A DNA stretch of 64,000 nucleotides from Streptomyces sp. AC550_RSS872 (GTDB taxonomy: Bacteria; Actinomycetota; Actinomycetes; Streptomycetales; Streptomycetaceae). The first letter of the stretch is position 1. The number at the start of each line of letters is the position of its first letter. The notes beneath the pieces are model-generated. The model did no database searches and was not told the DNA's origin. It was given only the letters and a program-made list of their open reading frames with translations. The stretch lies in contig NZ_JAGMUL010000023.1 of the NCBI RefSeq assembly GCF_019049285.1, positions 1 to 64,000 of the forward strand, given 5' to 3'. Position numbers and translations under genes: made by a program. Below are positions 50,993 to 62,730 of the stretch, one piece after another.

Positions 50993-52015
50993 TTACTCGG
51001 GTGCGGGCGGCCTTCCACCCACCCGTGCCACCGCCAGCGCACCTGCCCGGCACCCCTCCCGCGCCGCGTCCTCGGGCCGGGCGCCCATGAGCAGGGCCGC
51101 GAGAAAGGCCCCGCTGAAGGCGTCACCCGCCCCGGTCGTGTCCCTCAGCGCCGTCGGTACGGCGGGGACATGGGCGCGCACCGTGCCCGACCGGGCCACC
51201 AGAGCACCGTCGGCCCCCTGCTTGGCGACCACCAGCGGGACATGGCGGCTCAACTTGGCCGCAGCGTCCGCCGCATCGGGCAACCCCGTCAGCAGGCGCG
51301 CCTCGTCACGGCTCGGCAGCAGGACGTCCAAGCCCTCCACCAACGCCAGGAATCTCTCCACGCCCAGCTCCACCAGGAAGCCCGCCGACGCCGGATCCAT
51401 GCTCACCGGCACGCCACGCGCGCGTGCGGACGCGAGAGCCCGCGCCACCAGGGCCCGGCTCGGCTCGGAGAACAACAGATAGCCCGACAGATGCAGCCAT
51501 ACGACGCCGTCGAGCAACGCGTCCGACCAGTCGCCGGGGTCCAGCCGCACGGCCGCCCCGCTGTCGGTGAGGAACGTCCGCTCGGCGGCGGCACCCGTGT
51601 CGACCAGGCAGATCACCGTCCCGGTCGGCGCCTGCGGATCGACGACGAGAAGGGGCTCCACTCCGCTCGCGGTCAGCTCCCGCTCGTGCCACGCGGCGGC
51701 GTCCGCTCCCACGCGCCCCAGCAGCCGCACTCCCGCAGCGCCCCAACGTGCCGCCCAGCAGGCCACGTTGGCGCCCGCGCCACCCGGCACCGTCCGGATG
51801 GCCGCCGCCGTGTCCGTACCCGAGGCGAGCGGACCCCGGTGGCGGGCGATGACGTCCGTGACCACGTCCCCGACGACCAGCAGCGCGCCGTCGCGCCCGA
51901 CGGCCGGGGTCGGCCCGACAGCGGGGGCGGGCAGGAGGGTCGGGGTGGGCCGGGCGGCCGGGGTGGGCCCGTCCCCCTCCGCGCCGCGCCCCACCCTGTT
52001 CCCCGGCTCGTTCAC
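50993..52015 (-). CDS. psuK: PfkB-family kinase, probable pseudouridine kinase
   Basis: 340 aa. The PfkB signatures are GGAGANVACWAARWGA (N-terminal) and DTTGAGDAFSGAFLAALLMG (C-terminal; catalytic Asp in GAGD). It starts at a GTG that overlaps the stop of the psuG gene (GTGA, 52012-52015), so psuG and this kinase are translationally coupled. The pair converts pseudouridine to pseudouridine 5'-phosphate and then to ribose 5-phosphate plus uracil. The first ~45 residues are a Pro/Thr/Ala/Gly-rich tail (RPTPTLLPAPAVGPTPAVG) not found in typical PfkB kinases. Confidence 0.85.
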   Translation of the reverse strand: MNEPGNRVGRGAEGDGPTPAARPTPTLLPAPAVGPTPAVGRDGALLVVGDVVTDVIARHRGPLASGTDTAAAIRTVPGGAGANVACWAARWGAAGVRLLGRVGADAAAWHERELTASGVEPLLVVDPQAPTGTVICLVDTGAAAERTFLTDSGAAVRLDPGDWSDALLDGVVWLHLSGYLLFSEPSRALVARALASARARGVPVSMDPASAGFLVELGVERFLALVEGLDVLLPSRDEARLLTGLPDAADAAAKLSRHVPLVVAKQGADGALVARSGTVRAHVPAVPTALRDTTGAGDAFSGAFLAALLMGARPEDAAREGCRAGALAVARVGGRPPAPE

Positions 52016-52920
52016 GCCCCGGCCCAGGCTGCCGCGATCCGCCCCGCCAGCCGTACGTTGCCGCGCACCGCCGCGAGATTGGCGCTCAGCGAGGCGCCGT
52101 CCGTGTGCCGCACCAAGTAGTCCAGCAGGAACGGTGTGACGGCCTGACCGGTGATCCGATGCTCCTCGCACGCGTTCAGCGCGTCGGCGAGCACACGCGC
52201 GTGCAACTCGGGATCCAGCTGTTCCTCCTCCGGCACCGGATTGGCGACGATCAGTGCCGACTCCGGCCCGTCGAGCGCGTCCTGGGCGCGCATCACCCCG
52301 GCCACCTCCTCCGGCGACCGCAGCGTCCAGTCCACCGGGTGTCCGGAGTCGGAGAGGTAGAAGCCGGGGAAGCGTTCCGTGCGATAGCCGGCCACGGCGA
52401 CGCCCAGCGTCTCCAGCCGCTGGAGGGTCGCCGGGACATCCAGGATCGACTTGACGCCTGCGCACACCACCGTGATCCTTGTGCGCGCCAGCAGCCCCAG
52501 GTCGGCCGACTCGTCCTGCGTCACCGTCCACTCGCGGTGCACCCCGCCGAGCCCGCCCGTCGCGAACACCCGTACGCCTCCGAGGCTCGCCAGCAATGCC
52601 GTCGCCGACACCGTGGTCGCCCCGCTCGCCCCGGAGGCCACCGCGAGCGGCAGATCCCGGTGTCCCAGCTTGCGGATCCCGTCCTCGTTCGCGATCCGCT
52701 CCAGCTGCTCCTTGTCCAGTCCGACATGGGGCCGCCCGTCCAGCACGGCGATCGTCGCCGGAACGGCACCCTCCCGCCGTACGACATCCTCCAGCTCCAG
52801 CGCCACCTGGAGATTGCGCGGGCGCGGCAGCCCGTGCGCGATGATCGTGGACTCCAGGGCCACCACGGGTCGACGCGCGTCGATCGCCTCCCGCACCTCT
52901 TCCGACACCACCAGCACCAC
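52012..52920 (-). CDS. psuG: Pseudouridine-5'-phosphate glycosidase
   Basis: 302 aa from the GTG at 52920, with AGGAGG 6 nt upstream (other frames continue further up without support). The family core is EVREAIDARRPVVALESTII with AHGLPRPRN, then AVASGASGATTVSATALLAS and FATGGLGGVHREWT. The glycosidase (YeiN/IndA type) cleaves pseudouridine phosphate C-C bond. Acts in RNA turnover; divergent from the VOC gene. Confidence 0.93.
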   Translation of the reverse strand: MVLVVSEEVREAIDARRPVVALESTIIAHGLPRPRNLQVALELEDVVRREGAVPATIAVLDGRPHVGLDKEQLERIANEDGIRKLGHRDLPLAVASGASGATTVSATALLASLGGVRVFATGGLGGVHREWTVTQDESADLGLLARTRITVVCAGVKSILDVPATLQRLETLGVAVAGYRTERFPGFYLSDSGHPVDWTLRSPEEVAGVMRAQDALDGPESALIVANPVPEEEQLDPELHARVLADALNACEEHRITGQAVTPFLLDYLVRHTDGASLSANLAAVRGNVRLAGRIAAAWAGA

Positions 52921-53019
52921 GCGCCTGCCTCCTGTCGCTCGGTCTTCCCTCATCTCTGGCGGGCGGCGCACCGGGTCAAACCCTTGCGGCCTGTGGGAGA
53001 GGACACCAGCCTTGAACGC

Positions 53020-53448
53020 ATGACCGACAACTCGACCCGTCTCGACCATGTGGTCCTCTGGGTGAGCGACCCTGCCGCATCGGCCGCCTTCTACCAGGAG
53101 ACACTCGGCCTGGCGCCCGTCAGGATCACCGAGTTCATCGCGGGCGAGGCGCCGTGCCCCTCGGTCCGCGTCAACGACGAGACCATCCTCGACCTCATGC
53201 CCATGACCATGGCGGAGCGCATGAAAACGCTCCCCGGTGCCGCCGAGAGCGCGGGACACCCGGTCAACCACGTCTGTCTGTCCCTGCCGGAGGCGGACTT
53301 CCACGGGCTGCGCACCCACCTGGAGGAGCAGGACGTCCCCGTCTCGGACTACTCGTACGACTCCTTCGGCGCCCGCGGCAAGGCCAGGCGCAGCTTCTAC
53401 TTCCGTGACCCCGACGGCAACGTCTTCGAGGCCCGGCACTACGGCTAG
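53020..53448 (+). CDS. VOC (glyoxalase-fold) protein
   Basis: 142 aa (ATG at 53020). VOC repeats: LDHVVLWVSDPAASAAFYQE (first strand-helix), VNHVCLSLPEADFHGLRTHL and RSFYFRDPDGNVFEARHYG (last metal-binding segment with Glu). Probable metal-dependent dioxygenase/isomerase-like or binding protein, ligand unknown. Divergent from psuG across 99 nt. Confidence 0.88.
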   Translation: MTDNSTRLDHVVLWVSDPAASAAFYQETLGLAPVRITEFIAGEAPCPSVRVNDETILDLMPMTMAERMKTLPGAAESAGHPVNHVCLSLPEADFHGLRTHLEEQDVPVSDYSYDSFGARGKARRSFYFRDPDGNVFEARHYG

Positions 53449-53633
53449 GCCTGTCCGGCGGATCATGCCGGTGTCGCGCGCCCGGAGATGGCCACGCGTG
53501 TGTGGCCCCTCCTGTCTGCCGACGGCGTCAGACCGGCCGTACGCCGTCCAGCGCCCCATGCGGATCCAGCCCGTACGTGCGGCTGGCGCCCTGGTCGAAC
53601 TCGGCGGCACGCGGTCCGGCCTGGCGCGGGACG

Positions 53634-54920
53634 TCAGTCGCCCATCGGAAGGCCTTTCGCCCGTCTGCGCAGCGTGAACAGCGCCAGCCCCGCCAACGGG
53701 ACCAGCAGGCATGCGGCGGTGAAGTTCAGCCAGGCATAGCTCGCCTGGGCGACCACGAGCCCGGCGACCGCTCCGCCGATGCCCGCGGACGCGTTCATGA
53801 CCAGGTCCGACAGCCCTTGCGCGGCGGCCCTCGCCGGCTGCGGTACGGAGTCCGTGAGCAGCGCGGAACCGGACACGAGCCCCGCCGACCAGCCGAGCCC
53901 CAGGATGAAGAGTCCCACGGCCGTCTGCCCATGACTGCCGCCCGCCGTACCGGCGACGAAGACCGCGCACGCCAGCAGCCCGACGGCGAGCCCGATCCCG
54001 GACAGCCGCCCCAGCCGGTCCGACAACCGCCCCATGAGCGGCGCGAACGCGTACATGCCGGCGATGTGCCCGCTGATGACCAGCCCGATCAGATCGATAC
54101 CCGCGCCGTGGTGCGCGAGGTCGACCGGGGTCATCGACATCACCGAGACCATCGCCGTGTGCGCCACGGCGACGGTCACCACCGCGAGCCGCGCCCGTGG
54201 GGAGGCGGCCACCGCGGTCACCCCGGCGCGCAGCGAACGGGCCGCCGGCGACTGCTCCTCGGCCGGTGCCAGCGCACGCGCCGTCAGCAGCGGGTCCGGC
54301 CGCAGCAGCAAGGCCACCACGACCGCCGATATCAGGAAGATCCCGGATGCCCACAGAAACGGACCCGCGGCGGTGGGTATCCCGAGGCCGGTGACACTGC
54401 GACCGGCGGGTGCGGCGATGTTCGGGCCGAGGACAGCGCCGATGGTGGTCGCCCACACGACGAGCGAGATGGCCCGGGCCCGCCGTTCCGGCTCGGCCAG
54501 ATCCGCGGCCGCGAACCGGGCCTGGAGATTCGCCGCCGACGCCGCACCGAACGCGGCCATCCCGCACAACAGCAGCGGAAAGCTCCCGACGCTCGCCGCG
54601 ACCACCGTGACACCGGCACCCACGGCCCCGATCAGATAGGCCAGGACGAGCCCGGGCCGACGGCCCCTCGCGGTCATCAGCGCGGCCAGCGGCATCGACA
54701 GCACCGCCGTACCGGCGACCGTCGCGGTGGGCGCAAGGCCGGACAGCGACTCGGTACCGCTGACCTCCTTGGCCAGGACGGCCGCGAGCGCTATGCCGGT
54801 GGCGACGCCCAGACCGCCCAGGATCTGCGTCGTGATCAGCACGGCCGAGATACGGCGCCGCAGGGCCGGCAACCGGTCGGGCGTGACGGACACGGCAGCC
54901 TGCCGCTCCACGGCGGTCAT
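53634..54920 (-). CDS. MFS transporter (drug exporter-like)
   Basis: 428 aa with 12 membrane helices. MFS motif A-like loops: ALMTARGRRPGLVLAYLIGA (between TM2 and TM3) and PLMGRLSDRLGRLSGIGLAV. It starts with an ATG; the helices begin at about residue 24. The first half, with GLGVATGIALAAVLAKEVSG, resembles exporters of the 12-TM drug type. Substrate unknown. Confidence 0.9.
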   Translation of the reverse strand: MTAVERQAAVSVTPDRLPALRRRISAVLITTQILGGLGVATGIALAAVLAKEVSGTESLSGLAPTATVAGTAVLSMPLAALMTARGRRPGLVLAYLIGAVGAGVTVVAASVGSFPLLLCGMAAFGAASAANLQARFAAADLAEPERRARAISLVVWATTIGAVLGPNIAAPAGRSVTGLGIPTAAGPFLWASGIFLISAVVVALLLRPDPLLTARALAPAEEQSPAARSLRAGVTAVAASPRARLAVVTVAVAHTAMVSVMSMTPVDLAHHGAGIDLIGLVISGHIAGMYAFAPLMGRLSDRLGRLSGIGLAVGLLACAVFVAGTAGGSHGQTAVGLFILGLGWSAGLVSGSALLTDSVPQPARAAAQGLSDLVMNASAGIGGAVAGLVVAQASYAWLNFTAACLLVPLAGLALFTLRRRAKGLPMGD

Positions 54921-55022
54921 GACACCGGACCGGCTGCGTACAGGTGGGTGAAAAGTGTCATCACAGGCGCAGTCTCCCCCTCATCTCCCGCCCGCCCAAC
55001 CCCAGGAGGGGCCAGGCCCCCT

Positions 55023-55577
55023 TCAGAACAGCGGCTCCGGCAGGACTCCCTCCAGCGCGAGCAGCTTCCGCTTGGTCTCCAGTCCGCCCCCGAACCCTCC
55101 GATGCCGCCGTCGCTCTCCACGACCCGGTGACAGGGCACGACGACCGGAAGCGGATTGGCACCCATCGCCATCCCGACCGCCTGGGCCGCGCCCGGCTGC
55201 CCGACCCGCCCGGCCAGATCGCCGTACCCGACGACCGTGCCGTACGGGACTCCGGACGCCAGTTCGCGCAGCACCTGCCGGTTGAAGCCGGAGATCAGGG
55301 ACCAGTCCAGCGGCAGCTCGAAGTCATGGCGCGCACCCGCGAAGTACTGCTCCATCTGACCTATCGCCTCGGCCAGCAGCGGAGAGCCGGGCGACTCGAC
55401 CGGCTCGGCGCCCAGCCGCGACGCCAGCCGGCCGAGTGCCGCCTCGCGCACCTGCTCCGTGGCATGGAACACGACGCTGACCAGGCCCTCGCGGGTCGCG
55501 GCCAGCATCAGCGGACCGATGTCGGTACCGACGACTGCCCAGACGACCTGCTGCTCGTACTGTCCATGGCTGTCCAT
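55023..55577 (-). CDS. ogt: Methylated-DNA-protein-cysteine methyltransferase
   Basis: 184 aa. The C-terminal domain (about 95-180) has the helix-turn-helix PYGTVVGYGDLAGRVGQPGA and active-site PCHRV with Cys149, then GGFGGGLETKRKLLALEG. It transfers the alkyl group from O6-alkylguanine to itself in one suicide reaction. The N-terminal ~85 residues are the usual variable domain. Sits upstream of GDPD on the same strand but in the opposite order (GDPD upstream). Confidence 0.94.
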   Translation of the reverse strand: MDSHGQYEQQVVWAVVGTDIGPLMLAATREGLVSVVFHATEQVREAALGRLASRLGAEPVESPGSPLLAEAIGQMEQYFAGARHDFELPLDWSLISGFNRQVLRELASGVPYGTVVGYGDLAGRVGQPGAAQAVGMAMGANPLPVVVPCHRVVESDGGIGGFGGGLETKRKLLALEGVLPEPLF

Positions 55578-55649
55578 GCGCCCACCGTACGACCCACCAC
55601 TGACAACTTCCCCGTCGCCGCGGACCGGGCGCCCCCGCCGGGGCCGCCC

Positions 55650-56519
55650 TCACTTCTCGGGCAGGGCGTCCCGCACCACGTCGGGGTTGTTGGTGATGAT
55701 GCCGTCGACGCCGTACCCCGCGACCAGCCGGGCGGTGTCCGCGTCGTTCACGGTCCAGGTGAAGACCTCCATCGGCCTGCCGTGCGGTCCGTCGAACTCA
55801 TGGACGGTGGCGACGTAGTCCGAGGAGATGGAGCTGTGCGAGGGGTTGATCTGGTCGGCGAAGTCCGCGTAGTCCGCCAGGTCCGATGTGGGCGGCGTAC
55901 CGAGGAAACCGGTCTTCACGCTCGGCTTCAGCTCGTGGACGGTGCGCACGCTGTCGGCGCTGAAGCTCTGCACGATCAGCCGGCCCGCCAGGTGGTCCGC
56001 GTCGAGCCAGCCCTCGTTGGCCAGGGCCTTGAGGGTCTGCCCCTCGATGCCCGGGTACAGGTCGGGGTTCTTGATCTCCAGGAGCAGCTTCTGGTGGTGC
56101 AGCTCCAAACGGTCCATGAACTGCTCCAGCGTCGGCACGCGCGCGCCCGCGTAAGCGGGGCTGAACCAACTGCCCGCGTCCAGGCGCGCGATCTCGTCGG
56201 CGGTGAAGTCCTTCACCTTCCAGGGCGCCCTGCCCGGGAAGACCTCCTCCACGTCGGTCGTGCGCTTCAGGTTGTCGTCGTGAAGGACGACGAGCTCGCC
56301 GTCCTTGGTGCGCTGCACGTCGTTCTCGACCCAGCCGATGCCCAGTTCGGCGGCCTTGTCGACGGCGGCCAGGGTGTTCTCGGGGGCATAGGCGGAGGCC
56401 CCTCGGTGGGCGATCACCGTAGGCCGCTCGGCGCCGGCCCGGGCCTGGGAGGCGGGAAGCAGAAGAGCGGCAGTTCCCAGGAGCGCGGTCGTCGTGGCGG
56501 CTACAGCGCGCGCATGCAT
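55650..56519 (-). CDS. Secreted glycerophosphodiester phosphodiesterase
   Basis: 289 aa; the ATG at 56519 has GAGGAG upstream. Signal peptide: about residues 1-28 (VAATTTALLGTAALLLPASQ, ending ARA). GDPD domain: AHRGASAYAPENT (His38, Arg39, Glu47), VENDVQRTKDGELVVLHDD (Glu65, Asp67, His80) and VEIK-like LLLEIKNPD, all catalytic or metal-binding positions present. It hydrolyses glycerophosphodiesters released from lipids or teichoic acids outside the cell, giving sn-glycerol 3-phosphate. Confidence 0.92.
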   Translation of the reverse strand: MHARAVAATTTALLGTAALLLPASQARAGAERPTVIAHRGASAYAPENTLAAVDKAAELGIGWVENDVQRTKDGELVVLHDDNLKRTTDVEEVFPGRAPWKVKDFTADEIARLDAGSWFSPAYAGARVPTLEQFMDRLELHHQKLLLEIKNPDLYPGIEGQTLKALANEGWLDADHLAGRLIVQSFSADSVRTVHELKPSVKTGFLGTPPTSDLADYADFADQINPSHSSISSDYVATVHEFDGPHGRPMEVFTWTVNDADTARLVAGYGVDGIITNNPDVVRDALPEK

Positions 56520-56787
56520 GCGTACTCCTCGTGTCGAACGATCACGAACAGCACCACTGTGACAGCAGAGAGTCAACGGCGGGGGAGTACAGAATGGCCA
56601 CAGATTGAATGGAGTTACCCGGGCCCGCTCACTCGTGCCGCACAAGTGGGGCAAGGCCGTGTTTCTTTGCCGGAGAATCGTTCGACCATTCCGGTGGGAG
56701 TTACTCTCTGCCTCAACCCTGACCGCTCGGGCGGCGCTGGGAGGGGGCGTATTCACGGCATTCCGGGACGTAAGAGGGCGGTCGCGT
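56520..56787. other. 268-bp divergent intergenic region
   Basis: Between GDPD (minus) and the MHYT gene (plus). Sequence just left of the MHYT start includes ttccggtgggag and gaggg (56770-56780), a weak Shine-Dalgarno. No ORF supported. Confidence 0.45.
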
Positions 56788-57654
56788 ATGCATGGCACGA
56801 TCGACGGATTCAGCTACGGACTCGTCACACCGCTGGTGGCCTACCTCATGGCCTGCCTCGGCGGTGCGCTCGGTCTGCGCTGCACCACAAGATCGATGCT
56901 CGTCTCGCACTCCTGGCGCCCCGGCTGGCTCGCCCTCGGGTCGGCGGCCATCGGCTCCGGCATATGGACCATGCACTTCGTCGCGATGATGGGGTTCACG
57001 GTCGAGGAGACGCCGATCCACTACGACAAACCGATGACGTTCGCGAGCCTCGCCGTCGCCATCGTCATGGTGGGCATCGGGATCTTCATCGTCGGCTACA
57101 AGGGCGCCAGCGGAACGGCCCTGTTCACCGGCGGCACCATCACCGGCCTGGGCATAGCCTCGATGCACTATCTCGGCATGGCCGGCCTGCGGCTCGACGG
57201 CAAGCTGGAGTACAACACCTTCACCGTCGGTGTCTCCGTCGCCATAGCCATGGTCGCGGCCACCGCCGCGCTGTGGGCCGCCGGACAGGTCAGAGGGCTC
57301 ATGTGGAGCGTCGGCGCGAGCCTCGTCATGGGCCTCGCCGTCAGCGGCATGCACTACACCGGCATGGCCGCCCTCAGTGTCCATCTCCACGGCACCGGGG
57401 CCCCCGCGACGGGTGACTCACCCGCCGCCCTGCTCGCACCGATGCTGATCGGCCCGCTCGCCTTCCTGCTCCTCGCCGGTGCCGTGGTGCTGTTCGACCC
57501 GCACATGATCATGGGCAAGCGCGCGGCGGCCCCGGTCCAGCACAAGCCGGGCGTCCCGGCCCACACCTCCGTCCCGCACCAGGCCCGCCGCCCCCAGTTG
57601 CGCGCGCGCCGCACCCCGGAGCACCGGGGCTCCCGCACTCCGCAAAACCACTGA
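56788..57654 (+). CDS. MHYT-domain membrane protein
   Basis: 288 aa from the ATG at 56788. Seven membrane helices; the MHYT motif occurs as MHFV (about 67), MHYL (about 127) and MHYT (about 192), each with neighbouring Met/His, as in the MHYT family thought to bind copper and to sense small gases or diatomic ligands. It lacks a fused GGDEF/EAL output. Followed by a basic ~45-residue cytoplasmic tail ([20 protein letters not shown]). Confidence 0.88.
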   Translation: MHGTIDGFSYGLVTPLVAYLMACLGGALGLRCTTRSMLVSHSWRPGWLALGSAAIGSGIWTMHFVAMMGFTVEETPIHYDKPMTFASLAVAIVMVGIGIFIVGYKGASGTALFTGGTITGLGIASMHYLGMAGLRLDGKLEYNTFTVGVSVAIAMVAATAALWAAGQVRGLMWSVGASLVMGLAVSGMHYTGMAALSVHLHGTGAPATGDSPAALLAPMLIGPLAFLLLAGAVVLFDPHMIMGKRAAAPVQHKPGVPAHTSVPHQARRPQLRARRTPEHRGSRTPQNH

Positions 57655-57681
57655 TCGGACCGCGTTGTCAGTGGCGGGTCG

Positions 57682-57687
57682 TACGGT
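57682..57687 (+). promoter_or_regulatory. Leaderless promoter -10 of uvrB
   Basis: TACGGT ends 7 nt before the uvrB ATG (57695). Confidence 0.55.
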
Positions 57688-57694
57688 GGATCCC

Positions 57695-59842
<2,148 letters not shown>

Positions 59843-59891
59843 CGGGCACTCGCTGTGTTGCAAGACCGACACAAAGTGGGGACCGGGGTAC

Positions 59892-59918
59892 GGCACTGTC
59901 AGTGCCCCTGCGTAGGGT
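59892..59918 (+). promoter_or_regulatory. terD promoter with inverted repeat
   Basis: A -10 TAGGGT (59913-59918) and, just upstream, a perfect inverted repeat GGCACTG-t-CAGTGCC (59892-59906) overlapping the -35 region. Likely the operator of a stress regulator. Confidence 0.45.
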
Positions 59919-59976
59919 TCTGGTCATCCGCGGAGTCCGCGGCCAACAGGGGACAGCTCGAGAGGGGAAACAGCAC

Positions 59977-60555
59977 GTGACCATCAACATGACCAAGGGT
60001 CAGGCCGTCAGTCTCCAGAAGGACGACGGCGGCAGCCTGACCGCGGTGCGCATGGGTCTCGGCTGGCAGGCGGCTCCCCGGCGGGGCCTGTTCGGCACGC
60101 GCACGCGGGAGGTCGACCTCGATGCCTCGGCCGTCCTGTTCGCGGACAAGCAGCCGGTCGACGTCGTCTTCTTCCGCCACCTGGTGAGCGACGACGGCTC
60201 GGTGCGCCACACCGGTGACAACCTCGTCGGCGGTGTCGGCCAGGGCGGCGACGACGAGGCGATCCTCGTCGACCTCGCGCGCGTCCCGGTCCACATCGAC
60301 CAGATCGTCTTCACCGTGAACTCCTTCACGGGCCAGACGTTCCAGGAGGTGCAGAACGCGTTCTGCCGTCTGGTCGACGAGACCAACGGCCAGGAACTCG
60401 CCCGCTACACGCTCGCGGGCGGCGGCGCCTACACCGCCCAGATCATGGCGAAGGTGCACCGCACGGGTGCGAGCTGGACGATGACGGCCCTCGGCACGCC
60501 GGCCAACGGCCGGACGTTCCAGGACCTGATGCCGGCCATCCTGCCGCACCTGTAG
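59977..60555 (+). CDS. terD: TerD family stress protein
   Basis: 192 aa from the GTG at 59977 (AGAGGGG upstream). TerD hallmarks: N-terminal INMTKGQAVSLQKDDGGSLT, DLDASAVLFADKQPVDVVFF, the calcium-binding GDNLVGGVGQGGDDEAILVD loop and IVFTVNSFTGQTFQEVQNAF. TerD-like proteins bind Ca2+ and belong to tellurite/stress and phage-inhibition (ter) systems. It is the first gene of a terD, large terD-fusion, terC series. Confidence 0.95.
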   Translation: MTINMTKGQAVSLQKDDGGSLTAVRMGLGWQAAPRRGLFGTRTREVDLDASAVLFADKQPVDVVFFRHLVSDDGSVRHTGDNLVGGVGQGGDDEAILVDLARVPVHIDQIVFTVNSFTGQTFQEVQNAFCRLVDETNGQELARYTLAGGGAYTAQIMAKVHRTGASWTMTALGTPANGRTFQDLMPAILPHL

Positions 60556-60614
60556 GACCGTCGGGCCCGGCGGGCTGCACACGACAAAGACGCGCGACAC
60601 AGGGGGACGAAGGC

Positions 60615-62651
60615 ATGACGGCCGAGCTGGTGCGGGGGCAGAACCACCCGCTCTCCCAGGCCCGTCTGGAGATCCGGGTCTCGGCCGGCACACCGGTCGT
60701 GGCCGCCGCCACGCTCGGCGACGAGCGGGGCAGGATCCACGGCGTCGAATGGGTGGTCCACCCCGGCGCCCCCACCCTGCCCGGCCTCGAGGTCTCCCGG
60801 CAGGCGGCCGCCGACCATCGCCTCGCGGTGGACCTGGACGCCATGCCGGACGCCGTCCACCGTGTCAGTGTGCTGCTCGCCCTGCCGACAGGGAGTGGCC
60901 CGACCCGGTTCGGCGGCGCCGCCACGCCCTTCGTCGCCGTCACCGGCCTCGACGGCACCGAGGTCGCCAGCTACACCATCACCGGTCTGGAGGCCGAGTC
61001 GGCCGTCGTCGCCCTGGAGCTCTACCGCCGCCAGGGTGTCTGGAAGGTACGTGCCATCGGCCAGGGGTACGCGGGCGGCCTCGCCGACCTCTTCGCCGAC
61101 CAGGGCCTGGCCCAGGCCGGTCAACTCGCCGGCGGCATCAACGAGGCGGTGGCCCAGGGCATGGCCCGCTCGGTGCCGGCACCTCCGACACGGACGGACG
61201 GCGACCGCTCCCGGCAGACGGCCGCGCCGGCGCTCGGCCCGGACCAGGCCGGCTCCGCACCGCAGGCTGCTCCCGGTTCCGGTTCCGGTTCCGGCGCCGT
61301 GCCACCCCAGCCCACCGCGCCCTACGGCACCCAGACACCGGGCGCGCCGGGCCAGCCCGCGCCGCAGCCGTCGTACCAGAGCGGCAGCGGCGCCACGGAT
61401 CCCGCCCAGCCCTCCGCCCCCACGTCCGGTGGCCCGATCAACTACAGCCACCCCGGTCGGCAGAACGCGGCTCCGCCGCCGCCCCCGCCGACCGCGCCCC
61501 CCGCCCAGCCCGGGCAACCCGCCCAGCCCGTCGCGGGCGACGCCACCGGCTGGTCCATGGACGAGCGGCTCTACAACCAGGTCTGGGGCATGTTCGAGGA
61601 CCTGGCCCGCACCACAGCCGCCTATCGCAGCGCGGTCGACTTCGCCGACTCCCGTATGGAGAAGGAACTCGACCAGGTCCTGTCGGACCCGCGCAGCCGG
61701 ATCGGCGGACAGGGTGATGCCGCGCGTGAGGCCGCCCGGACCAAGCACGCCCAGCTCGTCAACCAGGCCCGGGCGACACTCGACCGCGATCTCGCCCAGC
61801 TCACCGCCGAGGTCGAGGTCGTCGAGCCGGCACTGCCGCACGCGTACGCGGGGTGGGACAACCCCGTCTGGCACGGCTACCGCGTACCGATGGAGATCCC
61901 CATGGCCCTGCGCCTGGGCGACCTCCATCTGCCCGAGAGTGCCGAGCTGCGGATCCCGCTGCTGGTCCGGCTGCCGCTGGAGCGCGGTCTGTGGATCGAC
62001 AGCGGACGCGGCGGATCGATCGACGGCTCGTTCACGGACTCCCACGACCTGCGGCGCCTCGCGATGGAGACGGCGGTGGCGCACGCGGCTCGGCTGCTCG
62101 CCGTATATCCGGCGGGTGAGTTCACCGTTCAGGTCATCGACCCGGCCGGTTCCGGCGCACAGGCACTCGTACCGCTGGTGCAGTCCGGCGTGCTGGCGGG
62201 CCCGCCAGCCGTGGGCGCGGCCGGTGTCGCGGACGTGCTCGCGCGGCTCACTCAGCGCGTCGACCTGGTGCAGATGGCGCTGCGCGCCGGAGCGCCCGAC
62301 TCCCTGCCGCCCGGATTCGACACGGCACAGCAATTGCTGATCGTCAACGACTTCCCGCACGGCTTCGACGACCGGGCCGTGAACCAGCTGCGCTACCTCG
62401 CGGACGAGGGTCCGGCCGTCGGCGTCCATCTGATGATGGTCGCCGACCGGGAGGAAGCAGCCGCGTACGGCCCGTTGCTCGACCCGCTGTGGCGTTCGCT
62501 GCTGCGACTGACCCCCGTGCCGGACGATCACCTCGCCGACCCGTGGGTGGGGCATGCCTGGACCTATGAGCCCTCGCTCGTACCGCCCGGCAGCCAGGTC
62601 CTCCACCAGGTGCTCACGCAGGTGGCGGCGGCCCGGGCCAAGTCCCGGTAA
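60615..62651 (+). CDS. TerD domain fused to FtsK-like C-terminal domain
   Basis: 678 aa. Residues ~1-175 are TerD-like (HPLSQARLEIRVSAGTPVVA, SYTITGLEAESAVVALELYR, GVWKVRAIGQGYAGGL). Residues ~185-315 are a Pro/Gln/Ala/Gly linker. The remaining ~360 residues have an FtsK/HerA-like pattern (FTVQVIDPAGSGAQALVPLV, QLLIVNDFPHGFDD, GVHLMMVADREE), but no Walker A can be seen where LLVRLPLERGLWID stands. A degenerate, ATP-lacking ring ATPase relative tied to ter proteins. It follows terD by 59 nt. Confidence 0.72.
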   Translation: MTAELVRGQNHPLSQARLEIRVSAGTPVVAAATLGDERGRIHGVEWVVHPGAPTLPGLEVSRQAAADHRLAVDLDAMPDAVHRVSVLLALPTGSGPTRFGGAATPFVAVTGLDGTEVASYTITGLEAESAVVALELYRRQGVWKVRAIGQGYAGGLADLFADQGLAQAGQLAGGINEAVAQGMARSVPAPPTRTDGDRSRQTAAPALGPDQAGSAPQAAPGSGSGSGAVPPQPTAPYGTQTPGAPGQPAPQPSYQSGSGATDPAQPSAPTSGGPINYSHPGRQNAAPPPPPPTAPPAQPGQPAQPVAGDATGWSMDERLYNQVWGMFEDLARTTAAYRSAVDFADSRMEKELDQVLSDPRSRIGGQGDAAREAARTKHAQLVNQARATLDRDLAQLTAEVEVVEPALPHAYAGWDNPVWHGYRVPMEIPMALRLGDLHLPESAELRIPLLVRLPLERGLWIDSGRGGSIDGSFTDSHDLRRLAMETAVAHAARLLAVYPAGEFTVQVIDPAGSGAQALVPLVQSGVLAGPPAVGAAGVADVLARLTQRVDLVQMALRAGAPDSLPPGFDTAQQLLIVNDFPHGFDDRAVNQLRYLADEGPAVGVHLMMVADREEAAAYGPLLDPLWRSLLRLTPVPDDHLADPWVGHAWTYEPSLVPPGSQVLHQVLTQVAAARAKSR

Positions 62652-62694
62652 AGACCCTCTGACCAGCGGACTTGGTATTTATTTTACCGATCAC

Positions 62695-62724
62695 TTTACC
62701 TTTCCTTGGTGATTGAGGTACTGT
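62695..62724 (+). promoter_or_regulatory. Possible terC promoter
   Basis: TTTACC (62695-62700) and TACTGT (62719-62724), spacing 18, within an unusually AT-rich stretch (62668-62730). It would place the riboswitch in the 5' leader. Confidence 0.4.
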
Positions 62725-62730
62725 TTGTCC

